Shown one piece after another: positions 43,906 through 52,859 of a DNA stretch of 64,000 nucleotides. This DNA is from Arenimonas composti TR7-09 = DSM 18010 (GTDB lineage Bacteria > Pseudomonadota > Gammaproteobacteria > Xanthomonadales > Xanthomonadaceae), in the NCBI RefSeq assembly GCF_000426365.1, contig NZ_AUFF01000001.1, positions 186,001-250,000 on the forward strand, written 5' to 3'. Under the pieces are notes generated by a model. That model did not search any database, was not told the DNA's origin, and worked only from the letters and a program-made list of their open reading frames with translations. Made by a program: the position numbers and the translations under genes. How positions within the stretch are numbered: the first letter of the stretch is position 1; each line of letters begins with the position of its first letter.

Positions 43906-46900
43906 ATGCACGTCAAACCCCTCCTGATCGCGATCGCCCTCGGCCTCGGCACCGTCGCCGGCGGCGTCGACGCCGTCGTCCCGGACCGCAGTGCGCCGAT
44001 CGTGCGCGAAGGCGAACTCCCGCTCTGGCTGATCCAGTTCGAGGAACCGGCCGCCGCCTCGTTCCGCGGCTTTCCGGCCGGCAGCGGCCGCCCGGCGCTG
44101 GCGCCGACCAGCCGCGAGGTGACCGGCGAGCGCAAGTACGACGCCAGCAGCCAGGCGGCGCGCGCCTATGTCGGCTACCTCGAGGATCTGCGCCGGGTGC
44201 GCCTGGCCGAGTTCTCCGAACGCCTCGGCCGCCAGCTGCGCCCGGTTTACACCTACGAGCACGCGATCAACGGCGTCGCCCTCCACCTGAGCGCCGAAGA
44301 GGCCGAGCGTGTGCGCCACCTGCCGGGCGTGCGCAACATCAGCCCGAACTTCGTCCGCTATCCGCAGACCGACCGCGGCCCGCAGTGGATCAACGCCGAC
44401 GACATCTGGAACGGCACCATCACCGGCGTCGGCTCGCATCGCGGCGCGGGCCAGATCATCGGCGTCATCGACACCGGCATCAATCGCACGCACGTCGCCT
44501 TCGGCGCCGGCGGCATCACCAATCCGCGCGGCGCCGGCAATTACCTCGGCTACTGCATCAATACGCCGTCGGCCTGCAACAACAAGGTGATCGGCCTGTA
44601 CGACTTCGTCGCCAACACCACGAACGGCCGCGCCGATCCGGTCGACAGCGACGGTCACGGCACCCATACCGCGGCGACCTCGGGCGGACGCTCGTTCCAG
44701 CCGTCGACGGTCACCTACAGCGGCGTCGCGCCGTTCGCCAACCTGGTCATCTACAAGGCCTGCCCGGGCCGCTCCTGCGACGGTGCCGCGCTGGTCGCGT
44801 CGATCGACCAGGCGGTCGCCGACGGCGTCGACGTCATCAACTACTCGATCGGCGGCGGCCCGATCGATCCGTGGTTCGCCGTGGGCAACCCGGCGGTCGA
44901 CGACACCGAAGCCTTCCTCGCCGCGCGCGAGGCCGGCATCGTCGTCGCCGCCGCGGCCGGCAACGACGGCCCGGATCCGGGCACGCACGGCAACCCGGCG
45001 AACTCGCCGTGGGTGCTCGGCGTCGCTGCCGCCACCCACGACCGCAACGGCGTCGCCCAGGCCGACCGCCTCGCCAGCTTCAGCGGCCGCGGTCCGGTGA
45101 TTCCGCTCGGCGTCATCAAGCCCGACGTCACCGCGCCGGGCGTGAGCATCATCTCCGCCGGTCTCGGCAGCACCAATGCGATCGCGACGATGAGCGGCAC
45201 CTCGATGGCGACCCCGCACGTCGCCGGCGCCGCCGCGCTGCTGAAGTCGGCCAAGCCCACCTGGACCGACGACCAGATCATGTCGGCGCTGGTGCTGACC
45301 GCGCGCAGTTCGATCAAGGTGATCGGGCCGATCCTCGGCACCCCGCACGAACAGGGCGCCGGCATGATCGACGTCGCCCTCGCGGCGCAGGCCGGCCTGT
45401 ACCTCGAGGTCGAGGACGGTGCCTTCCGTGCCGCCGCCGCCAACCCGTTCACCGGCGGCGCCGAGCAGCTGAACCTGCCGAGCCTGGGCCACGGCGCCTG
45501 CTTCCGCACCTGCGTGCTGACGCGCAAGTTCTACCGGATGCCCGGCGCGGCCGCGTCGAGCTACTCGATCTCGGTATCGGGCCTGCCGGCCGGCGCCAGC
45601 GTCACCCCGAACATCACCAGCTTCAACGCCTCCAACGCCGGCACGACGGTGAACTTCACCGTCAACGTGAACGATCCGCGGGTGTTCAACACCTGGGTCT
45701 ACGGCACGGTCACGCTGACCAACACCTCCGGCGACGGCCGTCCGGACCTGCACCTGCCGATCGCGGTGTTCGCGACCCCGTTCATGAATGCCGCCGCCGA
45801 GGCGGCGATGACCTCGCAGGAGCGGACGATCACCGCCGAGCGCGGTTTCTTCGACATCGACGTTCCGGGCATGACCGCGCTCGGCGACGCCCGTTTCGAC
45901 GTCACCCCGCTGTTCGAGCCGGTGATCACCACCCAGAACATCGCCGTCGACCCGACCAACGACACCCCCTACGACAGCGCGACCGGGACCTACGTGCGGC
46001 TGGTGACGGTGCCGGCGGCGCCGGGCAAGCGGATCATCCTGAGCGCCACGACCTCGGCGCCCAATCCGGACATCGACCTGTACGTCGGCCGCGACACCGA
46101 CAATGACGGCAAGCCGGACGAGAACGAGGAGCTGTGCGTTTCCGGCAACGCGTCCTCGAACGAGTCCTGCGAGATCAACCTGCTCGGCGAAGCGTCCCCG
46201 ATCACCTTCTGGGTGATGGCGCAGAACTGGTCCGGTCCCGGCACCAGCGTCCGCGTCGAGACGCTGGCGGTGGTGCTCGACGACAGCGCCGACACCACCC
46301 AGCTGACCGCCACCGGTCCGGGCAACATCCCGCATTCGACGCCGTTCAAGCTGCGCGTCGCCTGGGACGACCCGACCATCGTGCCGGGCAGCGTGCGCGT
46401 CGGTTACGTGACGACCCGGCCGAGCGCGAGCGCGGCACCGGTGTACACCCGCGTGCGCCTGGTCGCGTCCGGTGCCACCGAACCGGGCGCCTTCGGCCTG
46501 AGCCCGGGGGTGGCACGCCCGGTCACCCTGCCGGCGGGCGCCGCGCACGAGCGCCTGTACTTCGACGTGCCGCCGGGCGTGACGAAGATGACGCTGCGCA
46601 CCAGCAACGGCAGCGGCTCGGTGTCGCTGTACGCGGCGCGGATCGACCAGCCGGCGGGTCCGGCCGTCGCCGCGGCGCCGCCGCGGGGTTCGGCCTCGCA
46701 TTCGGCGACCGGCGCCGGTGCGAACCAGACGATCGTCATCAACAACCCGGCCGCCGGCCGCTGGTACGTGACGCCGGTGAACACCGGCGGCGGCGTCGCC
46801 AAGGTCGACGTCAGCGCCACGATCGACACGGTGTCCGCGGTGCCGGCGCTCAAGCGCGGCTCGTACTTCAACCCGAGCCGCGGCGGCCACGGCTTCTTCG

Positions 46901-47571
46901 TCTACCCGTCCGGCACCGACCTGGCCCTGCTCTGGTACACCTACCTGCAGGACGGCACGCCGACCTGGTACTACGCGCAGGCGGCGGCGCCGGGCAGCCA
47001 CCAGGTGTGGAGCGCGCCGGTCTACCGCGCGGCCTGGAACGGCACCTCGCGCACGCTGACGCCGATCGGCAACATCGTGCTGACCCCGCGGGCGACCGGC
47101 CAGCTGGCGGTGTCCTACAACATCGACGGCTTCACCGGCGCGGAAACGCTCGACACCTTCCTGACCGGCTGCCCGGTGGTGAACGGAACGCCGCTGAACG
47201 TCAGCGCGCACTGGTTCGACGAGGCCTCGCCGGGTTACGGCTACAGCGTGCAGGTGGCCGGCAACTACGAGTTCCTCGCGACCTTCGTCTACGACGCGCG
47301 CGGCGTGCCGCGCTTCCTGTCGGCGGAGCGGGGCGGCACCTTCAACGCGGCGGACACGAACGTGCAGCTGTTCCAGCTGCAGGGCTTCGCGCCGCTGGGG
47401 ACGCACGTGACGCCGACCTACAACCTGGTCGGCACGCTGACGCGCACCTATGGCCCGTCGACGATCCAGACCATCGGCACGAATGCGACCTTCACGGGTG
47501 GCGTGCCGGGCAGCTGGTCGCGCAGCGCCAACGTCACGATGCTCAGCTCGCAGCCGCAGGGCTGCGACTGA
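43906..47571 (+). CDS. Secreted subtilisin-like serine protease (S8) with shared C-terminal module
   Basis: 1221 residues. Signal peptide (about 1-20), an inhibitor I9-like propeptide (about 35-150), then an S8 domain (about 165-490). Its catalytic triad is complete: Asp in IIGVIDTGIN, His in DSDGHGTHTA and Ser in TMSGTSMATPHVAG. An Fn3-like region follows (about 550-640). Residues about 720-1221 match the C-terminal half of the protein at 4101-6647, including DTDNDGKP, FDVPPGVTKMTL and LWYTYLQDGTPTWYYAQ. It is probably exported and self-processed. GGGACA precedes the ATG. Confidence 0.92.
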   Translation: MHVKPLLIAIALGLGTVAGGVDAVVPDRSAPIVREGELPLWLIQFEEPAAASFRGFPAGSGRPALAPTSREVTGERKYDASSQAARAYVGYLEDLRRVRLAEFSERLGRQLRPVYTYEHAINGVALHLSAEEAERVRHLPGVRNISPNFVRYPQTDRGPQWINADDIWNGTITGVGSHRGAGQIIGVIDTGINRTHVAFGAGGITNPRGAGNYLGYCINTPSACNNKVIGLYDFVANTTNGRADPVDSDGHGTHTAATSGGRSFQPSTVTYSGVAPFANLVIYKACPGRSCDGAALVASIDQAVADGVDVINYSIGGGPIDPWFAVGNPAVDDTEAFLAAREAGIVVAAAAGNDGPDPGTHGNPANSPWVLGVAAATHDRNGVAQADRLASFSGRGPVIPLGVIKPDVTAPGVSIISAGLGSTNAIATMSGTSMATPHVAGAAALLKSAKPTWTDDQIMSALVLTARSSIKVIGPILGTPHEQGAGMIDVALAAQAGLYLEVEDGAFRAAAANPFTGGAEQLNLPSLGHGACFRTCVLTRKFYRMPGAAASSYSISVSGLPAGASVTPNITSFNASNAGTTVNFTVNVNDPRVFNTWVYGTVTLTNTSGDGRPDLHLPIAVFATPFMNAAAEAAMTSQERTITAERGFFDIDVPGMTALGDARFDVTPLFEPVITTQNIAVDPTNDTPYDSATGTYVRLVTVPAAPGKRIILSATTSAPNPDIDLYVGRDTDNDGKPDENEELCVSGNASSNESCEINLLGEASPITFWVMAQNWSGPGTSVRVETLAVVLDDSADTTQLTATGPGNIPHSTPFKLRVAWDDPTIVPGSVRVGYVTTRPSASAAPVYTRVRLVASGATEPGAFGLSPGVARPVTLPAGAAHERLYFDVPPGVTKMTLRTSNGSGSVSLYAARIDQPAGPAVAAAPPRGSASHSATGAGANQTIVINNPAAGRWYVTPVNTGGGVAKVDVSATIDTVSAVPALKRGSYFNPSRGGHGFFVYPSGTDLALLWYTYLQDGTPTWYYAQAAAPGSHQVWSAPVYRAAWNGTSRTLTPIGNIVLTPRATGQLAVSYNIDGFTGAETLDTFLTGCPVVNGTPLNVSAHWFDEASPGYGYSVQVAGNYEFLATFVYDARGVPRFLSAERGGTFNAADTNVQLFQLQGFAPLGTHVTPTYNLVGTLTRTYGPSTIQTIGTNATFTGGVPGSWSRSANVTMLSSQPQGCD

Positions 47572-47594
47572 GGAAGGGCGACAACACGATGACC

Positions 47595-47624
47595 CGACGG
47601 CCCCGTTCGCGGGGCCGTCGTTTT
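47595..47624 (+). terminator. Rho-independent terminator after the protease gene
   Basis: A perfect 11-bp GC-rich stem (47595-47605 with 47610-47620) has a TTCG tetraloop, followed by TTTT. It lies 24 bases after the protease stop and separates it from the convergent amidase gene. Confidence 0.9.
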
Positions 47625-47632
47625 CCCGTTCC

Positions 47633-48475
47633 TCAGAGTTCGAGCGCGAAGTGGTCGGCGTCGAGATGCGCAGGGAAGCGCGTGCGGTGTTCCGCCAGCG
47701 CCGATGCCGACGCGGTCGCCACGACGACGCCGGGCCGGTCGTCGAGTTCGACGAGCGGCATGCCGAGGAAGTCGGCGAGCAGGCTGTCGCCGGCATAGGC
47801 GTGGCCGTTGCCGTCGGTGCCGACGCGGTTGACGCCGGCGACGTAGCACAGGTTCTCGATCGCGCGGGCGCGCAGCAGGGTGCGCCACGCGTGCCGACGC
47901 GGGGCCGGCCAGTTGGCGACGAACAGCAGCAGGTCGTAGTCGAAGCGCGCGGCCGCGGCGTCGTGGCGGTTGCGGATGAACACCGGGAAGCGCAGGTCGT
48001 AGCAGACCAGCGGACGGATCCGCCAGCCGTGCAGCGCGACGGTGATCGGTTCGCGGCCGGCGGCGTAGCGTTCGTGCTCGCGCGCCATCCGGAACAGATG
48101 ACGCTTGTCGTAGTGGCGCAGGCCGCCGTCCGGGCTCGCCCAGAGCAGGCGGTTGAACACGCCTTCCGGCGTGCGGATCTGCACGCTGCCGCTGACCACG
48201 GCGCCGAGCTTCGCGGCCTGTTCGCGGATCCAGGCCACGGTCGGGCCGTCCATCGTCTCCGCGTCGGCCAGGGCCTCGTTGCTGAAGCCGGAGGTGAAGG
48301 TTTCCGGCAGCAGCACGAGATCGGCGTCTCCTGCCAGCGGCGCGATCATGTCCCCGTACATGCGGCGATTGCCTGCCGGGTCGTGCCAGATCGTGTCGCC
48401 CTGCACGAGGGCGATGCGCAGGTCGCGCTGCGGGCCGGTCTCGACCGGCAATGGATCGTGGGTCGGCGCGCTCAC
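47633..48475 (-). CDS. Omega-amidase (carbon-nitrogen hydrolase)
   Basis: 280 residues, nitrilase superfamily. The catalytic triad is complete: Glu in LLPETFTSGF, Lys in YDKRHLFRM and Cys in LVCYDLRFPVF. The short form without other domains and the neighbour fit YafV/Nit2-type omega-amidases, which deaminate alpha-ketoglutaramate or alpha-ketosuccinamate. The GTG start at 48475 overlaps the aminotransferase stop (GTGA), which couples a transaminase and its by-product cleaner. Confidence 0.85.
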   Translation of the reverse strand: MSAPTHDPLPVETGPQRDLRIALVQGDTIWHDPAGNRRMYGDMIAPLAGDADLVLLPETFTSGFSNEALADAETMDGPTVAWIREQAAKLGAVVSGSVQIRTPEGVFNRLLWASPDGGLRHYDKRHLFRMAREHERYAAGREPITVALHGWRIRPLVCYDLRFPVFIRNRHDAAAARFDYDLLLFVANWPAPRRHAWRTLLRARAIENLCYVAGVNRVGTDGNGHAYAGDSLLADFLGMPLVELDDRPGVVVATASASALAEHRTRFPAHLDADHFALEL

Positions 48476-49617
48476 AGCCGCTGCAGCCTGTCGATCGCGG
48501 CATCGAGCGTCGCCTCGACCTTCGCGAAGCACAGCCGCGCCAGCCGCTGCCCCGCCGGCGCCTCGGCGTAGAACGGCGACAGCGGGATCGCCGCGACGCC
48601 TTTCTCGATCGTCAGCCAGCGGCAGAAGTCGACGTCGCCGAGGTCGCTGACGCCGGAGTAGTCGACCAGCTGGAAATAGCCGCCCGGCACCGGCAGCGGC
48701 CGCAGCTTCGTCGTCAGCAGCTGCTCGCGGAAGCGGTCGCGCTTGGCCTGGTAGAAGGCGCCGAGCTGTTCGTGGTGTTCCGGCTCGGTCGTGATCATCT
48801 CGGCGAACGCGTGCTGCGCCGGAGCGAAGGTGCAGAAGGTGTTGTACTGGTGCACCTTGCGGAACTCGGCGCTCAACGCCGGCGGCGCCACGCAGTAGCC
48901 GACCTTCCAGCCGGTGCAGTGGTAGGTCTTGCCGAAGCTCGACACCACGAAGGCGCGCGCGGCCAGTTCCGGCCAGCGCAGCACGCTCTCGTGCACCCGG
49001 CCGTCGAAGACGATGTGCTCGTAGACCTCGTCCGACAGCAGCACGATGCCGGTGTCGCGCAGGATGTCGGCGAGCGCGTGCATGTCGTCGGCGGTGAGCA
49101 TCGCCCCGGACGGGTTGTGCGGGCTGTTGACCATCAGCATGCGCGTGCGCGGGGTGACCGCATCGCGCACGCGCTGCCAATCTACCGAGAAGTCGGCCGG
49201 ATCGAGCGGCACGTGCACGGCGACGCCGCCGGCCAGCTCGATCGCCGGCTCGTAGCAGTCGTAGCAGGGGTCGAGCACGATCACTTCCTCGCCCGGGCGC
49301 ACCACCGCCAGCACCGCGTCGAAGATCGCCTCGCTGGCGCCACTGGTGACGGTGATTTCGCCGTCGACGTCGAGGTCGATGCCGTAGCAGGCCTTCGACT
49401 TCGCGGCGATCGATGCGCGCAGCGCCGGCAGGCCGCTCATCGGCGCGTACTGGTTGTGGCCCTCGCGCATCGCCCGCGCCAGCGCGTCGACGAGGCGCGC
49501 CGGCACCGCGAAGTCGGGAAAGCCCTGGCCCAGGTTGACCGCCCCGTGCTGGGCGGCGAGCTGGGACATCACGGTGAAGATCGTCGTGCCGACCTTCGGC
49601 AGCTTGGTCTGGATCAT
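48472..49617 (-). CDS. PLP-dependent aminotransferase, YbdL/kynurenine-glutamine type
   Basis: 381 residues, fold type I aminotransferase. VNLGQGFPDF opens it, NSPHNPSGAML and SDEVYEHIVF are the active-site landmarks, and the PLP lysine is in SSFGKTYHCTGWKVG. It matches the methionine (YbdL) and glutamine transaminase K group. Using glutamine as donor it makes alpha-ketoglutaramate, the substrate of the coupled omega-amidase. This gives an irreversible route for methionine salvage-type transamination (inference from the pair). Confidence 0.88.
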   Translation of the reverse strand: MIQTKLPKVGTTIFTVMSQLAAQHGAVNLGQGFPDFAVPARLVDALARAMREGHNQYAPMSGLPALRASIAAKSKACYGIDLDVDGEITVTSGASEAIFDAVLAVVRPGEEVIVLDPCYDCYEPAIELAGGVAVHVPLDPADFSVDWQRVRDAVTPRTRMLMVNSPHNPSGAMLTADDMHALADILRDTGIVLLSDEVYEHIVFDGRVHESVLRWPELAARAFVVSSFGKTYHCTGWKVGYCVAPPALSAEFRKVHQYNTFCTFAPAQHAFAEMITTEPEHHEQLGAFYQAKRDRFREQLLTTKLRPLPVPGGYFQLVDYSGVSDLGDVDFCRWLTIEKGVAAIPLSPFYAEAPAGQRLARLCFAKVEATLDAAIDRLQRL

Positions 49618-49671
49618 CGGGGCACTCGCAGGAGGTCGGTCGATTATGCCGCCGCGGCGGCGGCCGGGGAC

Positions 49672-50442
49672 TCAGGCGGTCGCCGCGACCATCACCCGCT
49701 TGCCGTAGCGCAGCTGCTCGTAGGCATCGGCCGGCGGCGGCAGCACATGGGCCTCGGCGAAGCCGACCTTGCGCAGGATCCACAGCAGGGCCGCGAGGCT
49801 CGGCACCAGGCAGATGCCGGTGGTCGAGGTTTCCGGGCCGTGCGTCTCGTCGGTCTCGTCGACGATCGCGAAGCTGCCCATCATCGGCTTCACGAACGTG
49901 TGGTGGCCGTAGTCGAGCGGGCCGGCGAGGTTCGGCGCGACCTGGGTCTCGATCACGCACAGGCCGCCGGGCGCCGTCAGCGCGTGCGCGGTGCGCAGCG
50001 CGCCGACCGGATTCTCGAGGTGGTAGAGCAGGCCGAGGCAGAGCACGAGCTCGAAGCGGCCCGCGGCGTCCGCCGACAGGGCGTGCACGTCGGCCTGGCG
50101 GAACGTCAGGCCGCGCGCGCCGCAGGCTTCGGCGACCAGGCGGGCATCGTCCACATGCTCGGCGCGCGCATCGACGCCGAGCGTCGCGAAGCCCAGCGCC
50201 GCGACCTGCTGCGCGAACCAGCCTTCGTGGCAGGCGAGGTCGATCGCCCGGCGCTCGCGCCCCGGGGCGTCGCCGGCACCGAAATGGGCCAGCACCGCCT
50301 CGTGCAGCATCTGCCGCCGCGTCGCGTGGATGCCGGCGACCTCGTCGGCCAGGTAGCAGCGCGTCACCGCGCCCGACGCCAGTCGGAACGGATAGAACCA
50401 GGAACGGGCGAGGCAGCGCGCCTCGAGCGCGTCGTCGCTCAC
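49672..50442 (-). CDS. SAM-dependent methyltransferase
   Basis: 256 residues, class I methyltransferase. Motif I is AIDLACHEGWFAQQVAALG with the second acidic residue in LGVDARAEHV; FELVLCLGLLYHLENPVGAL is the post-II region. The HALTAPGGLCVIETQV segment and the tail resemble CmoB-like and DUF1698 methyltransferases. A tRNA or small-molecule substrate is possible, but none can be assigned. It starts 9 bases after the rluB stop. Confidence 0.75.
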   Translation of the reverse strand: MSDDALEARCLARSWFYPFRLASGAVTRCYLADEVAGIHATRRQMLHEAVLAHFGAGDAPGRERRAIDLACHEGWFAQQVAALGFATLGVDARAEHVDDARLVAEACGARGLTFRQADVHALSADAAGRFELVLCLGLLYHLENPVGALRTAHALTAPGGLCVIETQVAPNLAGPLDYGHHTFVKPMMGSFAIVDETDETHGPETSTTGICLVPSLAALLWILRKVGFAEAHVLPPPADAYEQLRYGKRVMVAATA

Positions 50443-50451
50443 CGTGCGGAC

Positions 50452-51993
50452 TCAGTCGTCGGCCGGCAGGCCTTCCGGCCGGCGCCGGCGGTGCGGGGTG
50501 CCGCCACCGCGCGGCCCCGGCGCATTGCCGCCCGGGCCACGCGGCTTGCCGCCGCCCCCCGGACCGCGCGCACCGGCGTTGCCACCGGCCCCGCGGGCGC
50601 CGCCGCCCGGGCCACGGCCGGCCGCCGCCGCGCCACCGCCACCGGGGCCGCGGCCACCGGCACGCGGGCCGCGCTGGCCCCAGGGGCTGTCGCCACCGGG
50701 ACGCGGACCACGATCATTGAAGGGCTTGGGCTTGCCGGCGCGCGCGCCACGCGGCGGCGCGACCTTGGAGCCGGTCTCGACGCCTTCCGGCACGTACCAG
50801 CTGCGGAAGGCCGCGGGGTTGTTCGGATCGACACCGCCGTGGTGCTGCGGCTGCGCGTCGCCACGCGGGCGTTTCGGCCGCGGGCCACCGGGCTTGCCCT
50901 GGAAGCCGCCACGCGCCGGACGCGGCGCGTCGGCGCCCATCGGACCGGCGAAAGGCTTGCCGCCGCCGCGCTTGCCCTTGCCGGCGCCGGGCTTGCCACC
51001 GGGGCGGCCACGGCCGCGGCCCGGACCCTTGTCTTCGCGGAAGTTGTCGAAGCGGCGCAGCTCGCGCGCCTCGTCGTCGATCGAACCGTTGACGTACGAG
51101 GCCTGCTTGCGGTCCTTGCCGACGCGGATCTCGGTCGGCCGGGAGCGCCGTTGGCCGATCACCGGCTGCAGGGTCAGCACCGGCGGGTTGTCCTCGAGGC
51201 GGAACTGCGCGCGCAGCTTCTCGACCTCGGCCGCCGCCAGTTCCTCGCAATGGCCGCGCTTGAGCAGGCGGGGCAGGGCGACCGAACCGTAGCGCACGCG
51301 CTTCAGGCGGCTGACCTGGTAGCCCTGCGATTCCCACAGGCGGCGCACCTCGCGGTTGCGGCCTTCGCCGATCACCACGCGGAACCAGGCATGCGAGTCC
51401 GAGCTGCCGATGCGCTCGATCTCGTCGAACTTCGCCGGGCCGTCGTCCAGCGCGACGCCGCGCGCGAGGCGGTCGACGACGGCATCCGGCACCTCGCCGT
51501 GGATGCGGCAGACGTATTCGCGCTGGATGTTGCTCGACGGGTGCATCAGCGCATTCGCGAGCTCGCCGTCGGTGGTCAGCAGCAGCAGGCCGGTGGTGTT
51601 GATGTCGAGGCGGCCGACGGCGATCCAGCGCGCGCCCTTCAGTCGCGGTAGCGCCTCGAACACGGTCGGGCGGCCCTCGGGATCCTCGCGCGTGGTCACT
51701 TCGCCTTCCGGCTTGTTGTACAGCAGCACGCTCGCCGGCTCGGTCAGCGCGGTGGCGACGAAGGTCTTGCCGTCGATGTCGATGCGGTCACCGCCCTTCA
51801 CCGACTGCCCGACCTGGGCGACCTCGCCATTGACCTTCACCAGGCCCTGGGCGATGCGCTCCTCGAGCGCACGGCGCGAGCCGAGGCCGGCCTGGGCGAG
51901 CACCTTGTGCAGGCGCTCCTCGACCTTGGTATTGCCGGCGTCGCCGGCCTTGCGGCTGCCCAGGGACAGCGTTTTCCTGCGGGTGTCGCTCAT
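50452..51993 (-). CDS. rluB: 23S rRNA pseudouridine(2605) synthase RluB with long Gly/Arg/Pro tail
   Basis: 513 residues, against about 290 for E. coli RluB. An S4 domain spans about 25-85 (HKVLAQAGLGSRRALEERIA). The synthase domain (about 90-250) has the catalytic motif GRLDINTTGLLLLTTDG and RIGEGRNREVRRLW-like RNA-binding residues. From about residue 300 to the end the protein is a low-complexity tail of GPGRGRGRPGG and GGGARGAGG type, strongly basic and likely to bind RNA. The ATG overlaps the scpB stop (ATGA). Confidence 0.92.
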   Translation of the reverse strand: MSDTRRKTLSLGSRKAGDAGNTKVEERLHKVLAQAGLGSRRALEERIAQGLVKVNGEVAQVGQSVKGGDRIDIDGKTFVATALTEPASVLLYNKPEGEVTTREDPEGRPTVFEALPRLKGARWIAVGRLDINTTGLLLLTTDGELANALMHPSSNIQREYVCRIHGEVPDAVVDRLARGVALDDGPAKFDEIERIGSSDSHAWFRVVIGEGRNREVRRLWESQGYQVSRLKRVRYGSVALPRLLKRGHCEELAAAEVEKLRAQFRLEDNPPVLTLQPVIGQRRSRPTEIRVGKDRKQASYVNGSIDDEARELRRFDNFREDKGPGRGRGRPGGKPGAGKGKRGGGKPFAGPMGADAPRPARGGFQGKPGGPRPKRPRGDAQPQHHGGVDPNNPAAFRSWYVPEGVETGSKVAPPRGARAGKPKPFNDRGPRPGGDSPWGQRGPRAGGRGPGGGGAAAAGRGPGGGARGAGGNAGARGPGGGGKPRGPGGNAPGPRGGGTPHRRRRPEGLPADD

Positions 51994-52841
51994 TCGTCTC
52001 GCTCCGGACCGGCGGCATCGCCGGTCGCATCGTCGGGGGTGGCCGTGTTGGCGGCGTGGTGATGGGGTTCGTGATCGCACTCTTCGGCGCCGTGGCCGAA
52101 GTCGTCGGCATCCGGGTCCGCGCCCGGGGGATCGAGGCGGTCGTCGTCGCCGTCGCCGCCTTCGTAGTCGTAGCCGGCGTCGGGGTCCTCGTCGTCGAGG
52201 CCGTCGGCGGTATCGTCGTACAGCGGCTCGCGGGTGGCGTCGTCGGCACCGGCATCCGCCATCGCGGCGCTGGCGACCGCCGGTGCCTCCAGCGGCAGCT
52301 GCGGCTCGAGCTCGGCGATGTCGCGCAGTTCGGCCAGCGGCGGCAGCTCGTCGAGCGACTTCAGGCCGAAGTAGTCGAGAAAGGCCTTGGTGGTGCCGAA
52401 CAGTTCCGGGCGGCCCGGCACGTCGCGGTGGCCGACCGAGCGGATCCACTCGCGCTCTTCCAGCATCTTGATCGTGTTCGCGTTGACGCTGACGCCGCGG
52501 ATCTGCTCGATCTCGCCGCGGGTGATCGGTTGCCGGTAGGCGATCAGCGCCAGCGTTTCCAGGGTCGCGCGGGTGTATTTGGTCTGCCGCTCCGACCACA
52601 GGCGGGCGACCCAGGGATGCACGTTCGCCTTCACCTGGAAGCGGTAGCCGGAGGCGACCTCGACCAGCTCGACGCCGCGGTCGGCTTCCATTTCGCGCAG
52701 CTCGGCGATCGCCTTCTCGAGGCTGCCGGGCGGCGGCGGTGCGTCTTCGGGGAACAGGGCGGCCAGCTGCGCCAGCGTCTGCGGCTGCGGCGCTGCCAGC
52801 AGCGCGGCTTCGACGATCTGTCGGATCAATACCGGGTCCAT
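51990..52841 (-). CDS. scpB: Segregation and condensation protein ScpB
   Basis: 283 residues. Two winged-helix domains: QIVEAALLAAPQPQTLAQLA at the front and RATLETLALIAYRQPITRGE in the second, then LLEEREWIRSVG-like residues and GRPELFGTTKAFLDYFGLKS. ScpB binds ScpA and SMC in chromosome condensation. The last 90 residues are acidic, low in complexity and probably disordered. It follows scpA by 18 bases and overlaps rluB. Confidence 0.93.
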   Translation of the reverse strand: MDPVLIRQIVEAALLAAPQPQTLAQLAALFPEDAPPPPGSLEKAIAELREMEADRGVELVEVASGYRFQVKANVHPWVARLWSERQTKYTRATLETLALIAYRQPITRGEIEQIRGVSVNANTIKMLEEREWIRSVGHRDVPGRPELFGTTKAFLDYFGLKSLDELPPLAELRDIAELEPQLPLEAPAVASAAMADAGADDATREPLYDDTADGLDDEDPDAGYDYEGGDGDDDRLDPPGADPDADDFGHGAEECDHEPHHHAANTATPDDATGDAAGPERDE

Positions 52842-52859
52842 GTGACTCGCTTCGGTGGA

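Noticed and set aside
43882-47796. A 1304-codon open frame on the minus strand across the whole protease gene
   Set aside because: High GC keeps antisense frames open. The translation is Arg/Ala/Asp/Val-rich without motifs, while the plus strand has a complete S8 protease with signal peptide and triad.
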